This document shows, piece by piece, positions 24,437 to 33,422 of a stretch of 43,616 bases of DNA. The notes beneath the pieces were generated by a model. The model did no database searches and was not told the origin of the DNA. It saw nothing but the letters and a program-made list of their open reading frames with translations. Positions within the stretch are counted from its first letter, which is position 1; each line of letters begins with the position of its first letter. The DNA is taken from positions 1 to 43,616 of the forward strand of contig LXYH01000027.1 in assembly GCA_001650895.1 (NCBI GenBank), written 5' to 3'. Source of the DNA: Rhodobacteraceae bacterium EhC02. Lineage in GTDB: Bacteria > Pseudomonadota > Alphaproteobacteria > Rhodobacterales > Rhodobacteraceae. The translations under genes were made by a program, and so were the position numbers.

Positions 24437-26170
24437 ATGGAAACACGCGCCAATTACGTGTTGATCGGGGCCTTCGCCCTCGCGGGGTTCTTCGGGCTGC
24501 TGGCGTTCCTGTTGTGGTTCGCCCGGTTCGAACTGGACCGCCAGTTCGCCTATTACGATGTGCGCTTCACCTCTGTATCGGGCTTGTCGCGCGCCTCTGA
24601 GGTGCGGTTTTCCGGGCTGCCCGTGGGGCAGGTGGTGGATGTGCGCCTGTCGCCCGATCTGGACGGCACGGTTCTGGCCCGGCTGGAACTGGCGGGCGAC
24701 ACCCCGGTGCGCACGGACAGCATCGCCACGATTGAATCGATGGGGGTGACGGGGGTCTCCTATGTCGGGATCAGCGCAGGCGATCCGCAGGCGCCCTTGC
24801 TGCGAGGCGATGAAACCATCCCCGAAATCCCGGCGGGACGGTCAGTGCTGCAAAGCATCACCGAAGACGCCCCCGAGATCGTGGCCGAAGCCCTGTCCGT
24901 GATGCAGAAGATCGGCGAGATCCTGAACGAGGAGAACCAGCAGAAGGTTCAGGACATCCTCGACAATCTTGCCAAGTCATCGGGCGAGCTGAGCCAGGCC
25001 CTTGCCGATTTCGCCGTGGTCAGCCAGACCATCGCCGGGGCCTCGGTCGATATCGCCGGTTTCACCGGACAGCTTGAGCCGGTGATCGGTGCGGTCGAGG
25101 TGACGCTTGGCAATGTGGATACGACGCTGGACGCCTTCACCGCCCTGTCCCAGCGGCTGATCTCCTCGCTGGATGTCGGGGATGCGGCGCTTGCCAGCGG
25201 GCGGGTGGCCCTTGATGCGGCCGAGGTGTTCATGACCGGCGACTTGCCGGTGATCGTGCAGGACCTGACCGCAACCACGAAATTGCTGCGCGAACAGACC
25301 GAGGTGCTTGTCGACGACACGCGCCGGATGCTTGCCGCCTTCACGCAGACCGGGACCGAAGCCACCGCCCGCCTGACCGAGGCGCGCACCACCTTGCAGG
25401 CGACTGAAACCACGATTGCCCGCCTTGTCGAAACCCTGGAAAAGATCGAGGCCGCGGCCACATCCTTCGATGACCTGATCACGAATGACGGCACGGCCCT
25501 GATGGCCGAAACGCGCACCATGATCGCCAATGCGGACAGCGCCGTCGGCATGATCAGCAAGGTTGCTCAATCCGACCTGCCCACGATCGTCGAGGACATC
25601 CGCAGCGCAACCGGCACCGCCAATCGCGTGATCGCAGACCTGGGCCAGCAGATCGGCGACGCCGCGGGGCGGGTGGCTGGCCTGAGCGATGATGCAAGGC
25701 TGGCCATGACGCAGGTCACCGAGACTTTTGCCAACGCCAACCAGACGCTTGATGCGATCAACGCAGCCCTTGATACCGGGCAGCGCACGCTGGACGCGGC
25801 TGAACGCGCCTTTGCCGGGGCGGACCGGGTGATCAACGAAGACATCGGCGCGATGACCGCCGATCTGCGCGGGGTGATGGAGCGGCTGGATGGTGCGATT
25901 GCCACCGTTTCGGCCGATCTGCCCGCCATCACCGCCGACCTGCGCCGCGCCGCCGAAAGCGCCAATGCCACCTTTGCCGATATGGGGCGGATCGTTGCGG
26001 ATGCCGGCGCGCCGATCGGCAGTTTCGCAACCAATGGCTTGCCCCAATATGCCCAGCTTGCCCGCGAAACGCGCAACCTGGTTGCCAATCTCGAAAACCT
26101 CCTGCGCCAGATTCAGCGTGATCCAGCCCGCTTTTTCCTCAACCGCCAGTCACCGGAGTTCAGACGATGA
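24437..26170 (+). CDS. mlaD: MlaD/MCE-domain protein with long C-terminal helical extension
   Basis: 577 residues, much longer than E. coli MlaD (about 180). An N-terminal membrane helix (about 8-30, GAFALAGFFGLLAFLLWF) anchors it to the inner membrane. One MCE domain follows at about 37-115 (DVRFTSVSGLSRASEVRFSGLPVGQV). The remaining 450 residues are alanine-rich, helical and repeat-like, with many heptad-type segments (TTLDAFTALSQRL, TLDAAERAFAGADRVI, ITADLRRAAESANATFADM). This suggests a long periplasmic tube or stalk of the kind seen in larger MCE proteins. It binds lipid between MlaE and the outer membrane. It overlaps the lipoprotein gene by four bases. Confidence 0.9.
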   Translation: METRANYVLIGAFALAGFFGLLAFLLWFARFELDRQFAYYDVRFTSVSGLSRASEVRFSGLPVGQVVDVRLSPDLDGTVLARLELAGDTPVRTDSIATIESMGVTGVSYVGISAGDPQAPLLRGDETIPEIPAGRSVLQSITEDAPEIVAEALSVMQKIGEILNEENQQKVQDILDNLAKSSGELSQALADFAVVSQTIAGASVDIAGFTGQLEPVIGAVEVTLGNVDTTLDAFTALSQRLISSLDVGDAALASGRVALDAAEVFMTGDLPVIVQDLTATTKLLREQTEVLVDDTRRMLAAFTQTGTEATARLTEARTTLQATETTIARLVETLEKIEAAATSFDDLITNDGTALMAETRTMIANADSAVGMISKVAQSDLPTIVEDIRSATGTANRVIADLGQQIGDAAGRVAGLSDDARLAMTQVTETFANANQTLDAINAALDTGQRTLDAAERAFAGADRVINEDIGAMTADLRGVMERLDGAIATVSADLPAITADLRRAAESANATFADMGRIVADAGAPIGSFATNGLPQYAQLARETRNLVANLENLLRQIQRDPARFFLNRQSPEFRR

Positions 26171-26799
26171 CCCTGATCCGCACGGCCTTGACCGTTCTTG
26201 CAATCCTCGGCCTTGCAGGGTGTTCGGCCTTGTCCTCGCTGACCGACGCGACAACACCTCTGGAAGCCTTTGAACTGCGCGCGCCCGCCGATCCGATCCG
26301 GGTAGGGGGCAGTGTCCGGCGCGATCTGGTGATCGAGACGCCCACCGCGGGTGGCGCGCTCGATACCGACCGGATCATGATCCGGCCAGGTCCCTTTCAG
26401 GCGCAATACCTGCCCGGCGCGCGCTGGACGGATACCGCCCCCGTCATGCTGCAAAACCTGATGCTGCGCGCCTTCGAGGATACCAACGCCCTGCGCTACG
26501 TGGGGCGCAGACCACTTGGGGGAACAGGGGATTACGTCCTGATCTCGGACCTGACCGATTTTCAGGCCGAGCTGGACCCCACAGGGCAGGGCGTGACGAC
26601 ACGGCTGCGCATGACGGTGCGGCTTGTGCGCGAATCCGACGCTTCCGTCATCGGAAGCCGGACGATCCAGACCACGGCGCAGGTGGCATCGACAGACACC
26701 CTTGCGATCGTGCAAGGCTTCGATCAGGCCACCGGTATGGCCTTGCAGGATCTGACGGCATGGACCTTGCGCCTGATCGGGCTGCGCATCGCGAACTGA
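26167..26799 (+). CDS. PqiC-type transport auxiliary lipoprotein
   Basis: 210 residues. A lipoprotein signal peptide ends with the lipobox LGLAGC, with Cys19 as the lipidated residue. The mature part (FELRAPADP, LDTDRIMIRPGPFQAQYLPGARWTDTAPVMLQNLMLRAFEDT) matches the ABC-type transport auxiliary component (PqiC/DUF330) family of outer-membrane lipoproteins. It probably docks the MCE tube at the outer membrane. It is the last gene of the Mla operon. No MlaC or MlaA gene is present in the window. Confidence 0.88.
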   Translation: MTLIRTALTVLAILGLAGCSALSSLTDATTPLEAFELRAPADPIRVGGSVRRDLVIETPTAGGALDTDRIMIRPGPFQAQYLPGARWTDTAPVMLQNLMLRAFEDTNALRYVGRRPLGGTGDYVLISDLTDFQAELDPTGQGVTTRLRMTVRLVRESDASVIGSRTIQTTAQVASTDTLAIVQGFDQATGMALQDLTAWTLRLIGLRIAN

Positions 26800-26810
26800 T
26801 GTGGCGCTGA

Positions 26811-28064
26811 TCAGTCCGGCTTGCCCTCGTCCGTCGGAATGCCTGTCGCAAGGGCTGCCGTTTCGGGGGTGCTGGCGCGCGCAATCGGGGACATCTGGAA
26901 GGACCCTTTGACATCGCTGGGCAGGCTTGCCCGCGCCCGCAGGCGCACAAGCGCAAAGCCCAGCAGCAGCACATGGGCAAGGGCCGTCGTCATGAACAGG
27001 CTCTGTGGCCCAAAGGATGCCATGGCAAAGCCTGCACTGGTGGGGCCGAGGATGGACCCGATCCCGTAGATCAGCAAAAGGCCCCCGCTGATCTGGATGA
27101 AGGAACCCGGCTGTGCGTGATCATTCGCATGAGCGACGATGACGGGATACATTGCGAAGACGGCGGCACCGAACAGGGCCACATTGGCAATCAGCAACAT
27201 GGGTTGCGTCATGCCCCCGAAGATGAAGACCAGATCCGCCACAAGCGCCACGACCGCCGTCCCGATCAGCACAAGCCTGCGGTCCTTGCGATCCGACAGC
27301 ATGCCGATCGGCACCTGTGCGGCGGCCCCGGCCAGGATCGGGATACTGGCAAAAAGCGCGATCTCGCTGGTACTCAGCCCGACCCGCGCCCCATAGACCG
27401 CCGCCAGTGTTCCGAAGGTCGAATTCGAGATGCCGACCATCAGCACCGCGAAGACGGCAATCGGTGAATTGCGCCAGAGCGCGCGCAGGTCCAGCGAGAC
27501 ACTGACAAGCGCCGTCGGGGTCGAGGTGGCGGAAAGCGCCGTGGGCAGCAGCGCCATGCAATAGAAGATCGCCGCCACGACAAAGAACAGGAAACCGCGC
27601 GCATCCCCCATCGTCAGAACCATCTGGCCGCAGGTCGTCGCGGCCAGGTTGACCATCGTGTAGATGCCGAACACGCGCCCTCGCGATGCGCTTTCCGTCC
27701 GCTCGTTCAGCCAGCTTTCCACGATCATGGCCGCGCCCGCGAAACAGAACCCCGATAGCGCGCGCAGCGGCACCCAGACATAGGGCGTCAGAAAGATCAG
27801 CGACAGCAGCACCGTGATCGCCGCCATGGCGCACATCACGCCGAAGGCCCGGACATGTCCGACCTTGGCAACAAGCGCCGGGGTGCGCAGACACCCCGCC
27901 ACGTATCCTACGGCCCATCCCGTCCCCAGAAGGCCCAGCGATATCGCCGAGAACCCTTCGAACTGCCCGCGCAGCGGCAGGATAAGACCGTTCAGGCCCC
28001 CTGCGAACAGCAGAAAGGCGGATCCCACGAAAAGGGCGGTCAGCGGAAGCAGGCTTTTGAACAT
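26811..28064 (-). CDS. Major facilitator superfamily transporter
   Basis: 417 residues from the ATG at 28062-28064 (MFKSLLPLTALFVGSAFLLFAGGL); an ATG at 28082 would add six residues and neither start has a good ribosome-binding site. About 12 hydrophobic segments are visible. The central loop has MLSDRKDRRLVLIG, the MFS motif between helices 8 and 9, and SGFCFAGAAMIVESWLNERTESASRGRVFGIYTM resembles YcaD-like exporters. The substrate is unknown. It converges on the Mla operon with only 11 bases between stops and is divergent from the tartrate dehydrogenase-like gene. Confidence 0.88.
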   Translation of the reverse strand: MFKSLLPLTALFVGSAFLLFAGGLNGLILPLRGQFEGFSAISLGLLGTGWAVGYVAGCLRTPALVAKVGHVRAFGVMCAMAAITVLLSLIFLTPYVWVPLRALSGFCFAGAAMIVESWLNERTESASRGRVFGIYTMVNLAATTCGQMVLTMGDARGFLFFVVAAIFYCMALLPTALSATSTPTALVSVSLDLRALWRNSPIAVFAVLMVGISNSTFGTLAAVYGARVGLSTSEIALFASIPILAGAAAQVPIGMLSDRKDRRLVLIGTAVVALVADLVFIFGGMTQPMLLIANVALFGAAVFAMYPVIVAHANDHAQPGSFIQISGGLLLIYGIGSILGPTSAGFAMASFGPQSLFMTTALAHVLLLGFALVRLRARASLPSDVKGSFQMSPIARASTPETAALATGIPTDEGKPD

Positions 28065-28160
28065 CCCGGCAAGGATAACCATGCAAGCGCCGTTGCTGCA
28101 AGCGAGGGGCGGAACCGGCGCAAGGCCCCGCCTGTCCGTGTCAGGCAGGCGGTCTTGCGA

Positions 28161-28189
28161 TTGACGCCGTCCGAGCAGTGCTGCCATAT
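28161..28189 (+). promoter_or_regulatory. Possible promoter of the tartrate/malate dehydrogenase gene
   Basis: TTGACG at 28161-28166 is followed after 17-18 bases by CCATAT/CATATC (28184-28190), about 115 bases before the coding start. The -35 box is good and the -10 is poor, so this is a weak suggestion only. Confidence 0.25.
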
Positions 28190-28302
28190 CGCGCGGGGGC
28201 GACCGATGCGGTGCCATCCGGGGGCAGGGGGTGATGACGCCCTTCCGCTTTCCTCGTCGGGTTTCACAGGGTCGGGTAGCGACCGGAAGGGCAGACATCG
28301 TC

Positions 28303-29376
28303 ATGAAAACATACAGGATCGCGGCTATTCCGGCTGATGGGATCGGCCCCGAGGTGATCGCGGCGGGCCTTCAGGCCCTGGAGGCGTTGCAGCGCCGCGA
28401 TGGCGGCTTCCGGCTGGATGTGACCAGTTTCGACTGGGGCTCGGATTACTACAAAAAGACCGGTGCCATGATGCCCGAAGACGGGACAGAGCGGCTGAAA
28501 GCCTTCGATGCGATCTTCTTCGGCGCGGTCGGCGCACCTGACGTGCCGGACCACACCACGCTCTGGGGTTTGCGCCTGCCGATCTGCCAGGGCTTCGATC
28601 AATACGCCAATGTGCGCCCCACCCGGATCCTGCCGGGCATCCGCTCGCCTCTGGCCGATGTTGGGCTGGGCGATCTGGACTGGGTGATCGTGCGCGAGAA
28701 TTCCGAAGGCGAATATTCCGGGATCGGCGGACGCGCCCACAAGGGCCTTCCCGAAGAGGTCGGCACAGAGGTGTCGATCTTCACCCGCGTCGGTGTGACC
28801 CGCATCATGCGCTATGCCTTCAAGCTGGCGCAATCGCGGCCGCGCAAGCTGCTGACCGTCGTGACGAAATCCAACGCGCAGCGTTTCGGCATGGTCATGT
28901 GGGATGAAATCGCCGCCGAAGTCGCCAAGGATTATCCCGATGTCACCTGGGACAAGATGCTGGTCGACGCGATGACGGTGCGCATGGTCAAGAACCCGCG
29001 CAGCCTTGATACGATCGTCGCCACCAACCTGCATGCCGATATCCTGTCGGATCTGGCAGGGGCGCTTGCCGGCAGTCTTGGCGTGGCGCCGACGGCCAAC
29101 ATAGATCCCGAACGCCGCTACCCTTCGATGTTCGAACCGATCCACGGATCGGCCTTCGACATCACCGGCAAGGGTATCGCCAACCCGGTCGCAACCTTCT
29201 GGACGGCGGCCCAGATGCTGGAACATCTGGGCGAGCCTGCCGCGGCGGACCGCTTGATGCGCGCCGTCGAAAAGGTCTGCGCGGATGGCGTGATGACCCC
29301 GGACGTCGGTGGCATGGCCACGACGCGGCAAGTCACCGAAGCGGTCTGCGAGGCTATTCGGATGGAAAACATCTGA
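28303..29376 (+). CDS. Tartrate dehydrogenase / D-malate dehydrogenase (decarboxylating) family
   Basis: 357 residues from the ATG at 28303. It belongs to the isopropylmalate/isocitrate dehydrogenase fold: IPADGIGPEVI at the start, DWVIVRENSEGEYSGIGGRAHKG for substrate, KSNAQRFGMVMWDEI around the catalytic lysine, and the metal aspartates in DILSDLAGALAGSLG. The segments GAVGAPDVPDHTTLWGLRLPICQGFDQYANVRP and FTRVGVTRIMRYAF are typical of TtuC/DmlA rather than LeuB, which has no leuC or leuD partner here. It oxidises D-malate, tartrate or related hydroxy acids with NAD+ and Mn2+. It is transcribed alone. Confidence 0.9.
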   Translation: MKTYRIAAIPADGIGPEVIAAGLQALEALQRRDGGFRLDVTSFDWGSDYYKKTGAMMPEDGTERLKAFDAIFFGAVGAPDVPDHTTLWGLRLPICQGFDQYANVRPTRILPGIRSPLADVGLGDLDWVIVRENSEGEYSGIGGRAHKGLPEEVGTEVSIFTRVGVTRIMRYAFKLAQSRPRKLLTVVTKSNAQRFGMVMWDEIAAEVAKDYPDVTWDKMLVDAMTVRMVKNPRSLDTIVATNLHADILSDLAGALAGSLGVAPTANIDPERRYPSMFEPIHGSAFDITGKGIANPVATFWTAAQMLEHLGEPAAADRLMRAVEKVCADGVMTPDVGGMATTRQVTEAVCEAIRMENI

Positions 29377-29474
29377 CGCCGCTGCGATCCGGCCCCGCAG
29401 GGATGGTCAAGGCCGCCACCGCCAAGGGATGGCGTGACGCGGCGCAGGATTATTTTTCCAAGTGCCTTGCAGGT

Positions 29475-29510
29475 CCTGCCCGTGATGTACAAGTGTGGCA
29501 TCCGGGCAGG
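29475..29510 (+). repeat. 8-bp inverted repeat before the antiporter gene
   Basis: CCTGCCCG at 29475-29482 and CGGGCAGG at 29503-29510 are perfect arms with a 20-base loop, ending 25 bases before the GTG start. It could be a leader hairpin or operator. I do not recognise a known riboswitch consensus in it. Confidence 0.35.
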
Positions 29511-29535
29511 TACTCTGTCCGAGAGGACGCTTCGC

Positions 29536-30453
29536 GTGGACTACCTTTACATCATCCTTGGATTGCTGGGCCTTTTCTTCGGCGGTGAGGCCCTTGTGCG
29601 CGGCAGCGTCGGCATTGCGCGGCGCATGTCCATTTCGCCCCTGCTGATCGGCCTGACCGTTGTGGGGTTCGGAACCTCGACGCCTGAGCTTCTTGTCTCG
29701 GTCGACGCGGCATTGCGCGGTGTGCCGGATATCGCGCTGGGCAATGTCATCGGCTCGAACATCGCGAACATCCTGCTGATCGTCGGTGTCTCGGCCCTGG
29801 TCTGGCCGATCAAGGTCATGGGCGAAACCCTGCGGCGTGATACGGCTGTCATGATGGCCGCGGGCCTTGCACTGGTGCCCCTGTTCGCGATGGGGGAGAT
29901 AGGACGCATTTCGGGTGTTCTGCTGGTGGCCGGTCTGGCGACCTATCTGTTCCTGGCCTATCGGCAAGCCGGTGCGGCCACGACTGACGAGGGTGACCAA
30001 CCCGCGCCGTCGTCATACGCCGTTTCCGGCCTTTGGGTTGTCGGTGGCCTGATCGCGCTGATGGTCGGCGCGCGCTTTCTGGTGGATGGTGCCGTGTCCA
30101 TCGCACGCGGCTACGGCATTTCCGAGGCTTTCATCGGCCTGACGATCGTGGCCGTCGGAACCTCGCTGCCCGAACTCGCGACATCCCTGATCGCGGCCCT
30201 GCGACGGCAATCCGAAATCGCGATCGGCAATATAGTCGGATCGAATATCTTCAACGTGCTGGGCATCCTGGGCCTGACGGCCGTGATCACGCCCGTGCCC
30301 GTCGCGCCGCGCTTCCTGGGCTTTGATCTGCCGATCCTGATCGCGGTTTCGCTGGTGCTGACCCTGCTGCTGCTGACGCGCCCCGTGATCGGGCGCGGGG
30401 TGGGCATCGTGATGCTGCTGGCCTATGCCGCCTATGTCTGGTCCGCGCAATGA
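29536..30453 (+). CDS. YrbG/CaxA-type calcium/sodium antiporter
   Basis: 305 residues from the GTG at 29536, which has GAGAGGA eight bases upstream. The two inverted alpha repeats of the Na+/Ca2+ exchanger superfamily are clear: VGFGTSTPELLVSVDAALRG followed by ALGNVIGSNIANILLIVG, and VAVGTSLPELATSLIAALRR followed by AIGNIVGSNIFNVLGILG. About ten membrane segments are present. It exchanges Ca2+ for Na+ across the inner membrane. Its stop overlaps the next small gene by four bases. Confidence 0.92.
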   Translation: MDYLYIILGLLGLFFGGEALVRGSVGIARRMSISPLLIGLTVVGFGTSTPELLVSVDAALRGVPDIALGNVIGSNIANILLIVGVSALVWPIKVMGETLRRDTAVMMAAGLALVPLFAMGEIGRISGVLLVAGLATYLFLAYRQAGAATTDEGDQPAPSSYAVSGLWVVGGLIALMVGARFLVDGAVSIARGYGISEAFIGLTIVAVGTSLPELATSLIAALRRQSEIAIGNIVGSNIFNVLGILGLTAVITPVPVAPRFLGFDLPILIAVSLVLTLLLLTRPVIGRGVGIVMLLAYAAYVWSAQ

Positions 30454-30815
30454 AGCAAGGGCGCAGGGGACTTGTTGATCTGTCGGGTCCGGGAAGGATC
30501 CTGTCGCGCCTGCTGGTCATCTGGGCGCTGATCTTTCCTGCGCTCGCGGCCGGTGCCACGGAAAACCGGGGGCAGAGGTCCGAACCCGCGGCACAGGGCC
30601 TTGTGCAGGCGGGTCTCATGGGACCTGCGGTGCAATCCTCCCCGCAGCGCGGCAACACGCCCGAGGCCACGGTCGACGATGCGCTGCTGCCTGCGCGCGC
30701 CACCCTCGAAGTCTTTGTGCCGGTATTGGCCGTCGCAGTCCCGCAAGGGATCGCGCAGGTCATGTGCGGGCGCGTCATTCCCACCGCCTTGCCCAGGGGA
30801 CCACCAGCAGTCTGA
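30450..30815 (+). CDS. Small hypothetical protein, probably exported
   Basis: 121 residues. The start ATG overlaps the antiporter stop by four bases, a sign of a translated reading frame. A basic N-terminus (KQGRRG) is followed by a hydrophobic stretch RLLVIWALIFPALAAGATEN, which looks like a signal peptide with cleavage near AAGA. The rest is proline- and alanine-rich without a known domain. Third codon positions are mostly G or C, but the C-terminal quarter looks less gene-like, so the end of the protein or the gene itself may be spurious. It precedes SecDF by 45 bases. No function is assigned. Confidence 0.45.
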   Translation: MKQGRRGLVDLSGPGRILSRLLVIWALIFPALAAGATENRGQRSEPAAQGLVQAGLMGPAVQSSPQRGNTPEATVDDALLPARATLEVFVPVLAVAVPQGIAQVMCGRVIPTALPRGPPAV

Positions 30816-30860
30816 CGCCATTTTTCGCAGACTGAACAACCTGGTTACAAGGATCCTGAC

Positions 30861-33323
30861 ATGCGTCGACCAGCATGGGTCATCACGACCTATGCCGTCC
30901 TGCTGCTTCTCGCGGTAGCGACGGCCATTCCCAATTTTCTTCCACAAACCCTTCGACAGACCTTGCCCGACTGGGCAACCGGACAGACCGTGTCCCTGGG
31001 GCTTGACCTGCAGGGCGGTGCCCACCTTCTGCTTGCCGTGAACCGCGAGGATCTTGCCCGGTCCCGCCTGCAGGACCTGCGTCAATCGCTGATCGCGGAA
31101 ATGCAGGATCTTGGCCTGAAACCGGCCAGGATCGAAGGCGCGGGGCTGACACTGTCCCTTTCTGCCGACGAGGTGCTTCTGCAAGCCATGAAGGACCGGG
31201 TCGCGGAAGGTATGCAACCCGGCAGCCCGTCGGATGTCGCCCTGCAGCTTTCGGACGGCATCCTGACGCTGACTCTGACCGAAGCGGGTCTGGACCGCGC
31301 GGCCAGTGACGCGGCAGATCACAGCCTCGAGGTCGTGCGGCATCGCATCGACCAGGTCGGCGTGTCCGAACCCGTCATCAGCCGGGTGGGCGATGACCGT
31401 ATCCTGGTGCAGATGCCCGGCGTCGAAGACCCGGCCCATCTGCGCGCCCTGCTGGGATCGACCGCCAAGATGACCTTTCAGATGGTGGCACCCAATCCGG
31501 GCCCCGGTGTATCGGAACTGCCCCTGCGCGACGGCAGCGGAACCGTCCTTGTCGAGGATCGCGTCGCCCTGTCGGGCGACCGGCTGGACACGGCGGCATC
31601 CGCCTTTGATCGGCAGACCGGACGCCCGATGGTGACCTTCGCCTTCGACCATGCCGGCGCGATCACCTTTGCCGAGATCACCTCGACCCATATCGGCCAG
31701 CGCTTTGCCGTGGTGCTGGATGGCGAGGTCCTGACGGCCCCCGTCATCCAGTCCGCAATTCTGGGCGGCAAGGGTCAGATCTCCGGGAATTTCACCGTGG
31801 ACGAGGCGCAGACGCTGGCCGTCCTGCTGAGTTCGGGTGCGCTTCCCGCCTCGCTCGATGTGGTTGAGGAGCGTAGCGTCGGCGCAGGCCTTGGGGCGGA
31901 TTCGATCCGGGCCGGGTTGATCAGCGGGGCTATCGGGCTGGCGCTTGTGGTGGCGATCATGACCGCGCTTTATGGGGGATGGGGCCTTCTGGCCAGCGGT
32001 GTGCTGGGGCTGAACGTCATGCTGACCTTGACCGCGCTGGGGGTTCTGGGGGCCACGCTGACCTTGCCCGGCATCGCGGGCATCATCCTGTGCCTTGGCA
32101 TCGCGGTGGACAGCAACATCCTGATCTTCAGCCGCATCCGCGAGGAAACCGCGAAAGGGGCAAGCGGGATCAAGGCCCTGACCCAGGGCTATGCGCGGGC
32201 CTGGGCCACGATCCTTGACGCCAACATCACCACCCTTCTGGCGATGCTGCTGCTGTTCGGATTCGGCGCGGGCGCGATCCGCGGCTTTGCCGTCACGATG
32301 AGCCTGGGCATCATCATCTCGATGTTCACCGCCGTCGTGCTGATGCGCATGATGATGGAGGGGCTGGTGCGCCGCCGCAAGATGGCGCGGCTGACCATCG
32401 CGCCGCTGTTCGGACGCGTTCTGGCCCCCGGCACCTTTTCTTTCATGCGCCGTGGCGGGCTGGCCTTGGCGGTATCGGCGGCCCTGTCCGTGGGCGCGGT
32501 CACGGCGCTGGTTGTGCCCGGCCCGACCCTGGGGATCGATTTCACCGGGGGCATGCAGATCGTGCTGCGGTCCGATGCGCCGGTGCCCTTGGCGGACTTG
32601 CGCGCGGACCTTGCCCAGGCCCTGCCGGGCGATGTCAGCCTTCAGGCCTTTGGTGATACGAACCAAGCCCTGATCAAGGTACAGGGAACAGCGGGGCAGG
32701 ATACGGTCGCGGCCGTGTCACAAGCCGTGGCCCAAGCCGTTCCCGGGGCCGTTCTGGACCAGATCGACCTTGTCGGGCCCACGATCAGTTCCGAACTGGC
32801 CGGTACGGGATTGATCGCCCTGTCTCTCGCCGTTCTGGCCATGCTGGTCTATATCTGGCTGCGCTTCGAATGGCATTTCGCGGCGGGCGCCATTGCCGTG
32901 CTGTTCCTGGATGTCACCAAGACGCTGGGGGTCATCGCCCTGATGGGATGGGAGGTGAACCTGACCACGGTCGTCGCCATGCTGACGCTGATCGGCTATT
33001 CGGTGAACGACAAGGTGGTCGTCTATGATCGGGTGCGCGAGCATTTGAAGGACAATCCCGGCGCGCCCCTGAAAGGCCTGATCGACACCAGCCTCAACCA
33101 GGTTCTGGCGCGCTGCATCTTCACCTCGGGCACGACCCTTGCGGCGCTCTTGCCGATGGCGCTCTGGGGTGGGCCGGCCGTGGCCGGTTTTGCCTGGCCG
33201 ATGATCGCGGGCGTGGTGATTGCCACGGCATCCTCGCTCTTCGTGTCGGGGCCGGTGCTGGACTGGTTGGATCGCCATGGCCCGGAAAGCCTGAAACAGG
33301 CGCCGCTGCATCAACCCGGCTGA
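30861..33323 (+). CDS. secDF: SecDF fusion protein, protein-export accessory membrane subunit
   Basis: 820 residues with SecD (about 1-520) and SecF (about 530-810) fused. The SecD half has an N-terminal membrane helix, the periplasmic P1 domain with SLGLDLQGGAHLLLAV, and the six-helix block with GIAVDSNILIFSRIREE. The SecF half has LGIDFTGGMQIVL and TLIGYSVNDKVVVYDRVREHL. The aspartates in AVDSN and SVND are the expected proton-path residues. It uses the proton gradient to help pull exported proteins through SecYEG. No yajC, tgt or queA neighbours are present, so it may be a second copy beside a separate secD/secF locus elsewhere. Confidence 0.92.
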   Translation: MRRPAWVITTYAVLLLLAVATAIPNFLPQTLRQTLPDWATGQTVSLGLDLQGGAHLLLAVNREDLARSRLQDLRQSLIAEMQDLGLKPARIEGAGLTLSLSADEVLLQAMKDRVAEGMQPGSPSDVALQLSDGILTLTLTEAGLDRAASDAADHSLEVVRHRIDQVGVSEPVISRVGDDRILVQMPGVEDPAHLRALLGSTAKMTFQMVAPNPGPGVSELPLRDGSGTVLVEDRVALSGDRLDTAASAFDRQTGRPMVTFAFDHAGAITFAEITSTHIGQRFAVVLDGEVLTAPVIQSAILGGKGQISGNFTVDEAQTLAVLLSSGALPASLDVVEERSVGAGLGADSIRAGLISGAIGLALVVAIMTALYGGWGLLASGVLGLNVMLTLTALGVLGATLTLPGIAGIILCLGIAVDSNILIFSRIREETAKGASGIKALTQGYARAWATILDANITTLLAMLLLFGFGAGAIRGFAVTMSLGIIISMFTAVVLMRMMMEGLVRRRKMARLTIAPLFGRVLAPGTFSFMRRGGLALAVSAALSVGAVTALVVPGPTLGIDFTGGMQIVLRSDAPVPLADLRADLAQALPGDVSLQAFGDTNQALIKVQGTAGQDTVAAVSQAVAQAVPGAVLDQIDLVGPTISSELAGTGLIALSLAVLAMLVYIWLRFEWHFAAGAIAVLFLDVTKTLGVIALMGWEVNLTTVVAMLTLIGYSVNDKVVVYDRVREHLKDNPGAPLKGLIDTSLNQVLARCIFTSGTTLAALLPMALWGGPAVAGFAWPMIAGVVIATASSLFVSGPVLDWLDRHGPESLKQAPLHQPG

Positions 33324-33363
33324 TCGGCGTTGCCTGCAAAGGCAACGGCGTTGCCCGAAAAGG

Positions 33364-33393
33364 AAAAGGGGCCCGTGCAACCGGGCCCCTTTT
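33364..33393. terminator. Bidirectional intrinsic terminator between secDF and phoB
   Basis: AAAAGGGGCCCG at 33364-33375 and CGGGCCCCTTTT at 33382-33393 form a perfect 12-base stem with a 6-base loop. It ends in T4 on the plus strand and, read in reverse, also T4 on the minus strand. It serves secDF (stop at 33323) and the Pho operon (phoB stop at 33423). Confidence 0.9.
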
Positions 33394-33422
33394 GCCTGCG
33401 CAGGGTCGGTTCCGCGACCGGA

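Noticed and set aside
29377-29535. Riboswitch leader for the calcium antiporter
   Set aside because: Only one 8-bp inverted repeat with a large loop is seen; no known riboswitch consensus could be recognised.
30287-30784. 165-codon Cys-rich minus-strand frame
   Set aside because: It overlaps the end of the antiporter gene and the small plus-strand frame; the Cys, Ser and Arg richness is typical of out-of-frame translation here and no start signal was seen.
30432-32666. 744-codon minus-strand frame over SecDF
   Set aside because: The composition is His-, Gln- and Arg-rich with no domain, and SecDF on the plus strand is unmistakable.
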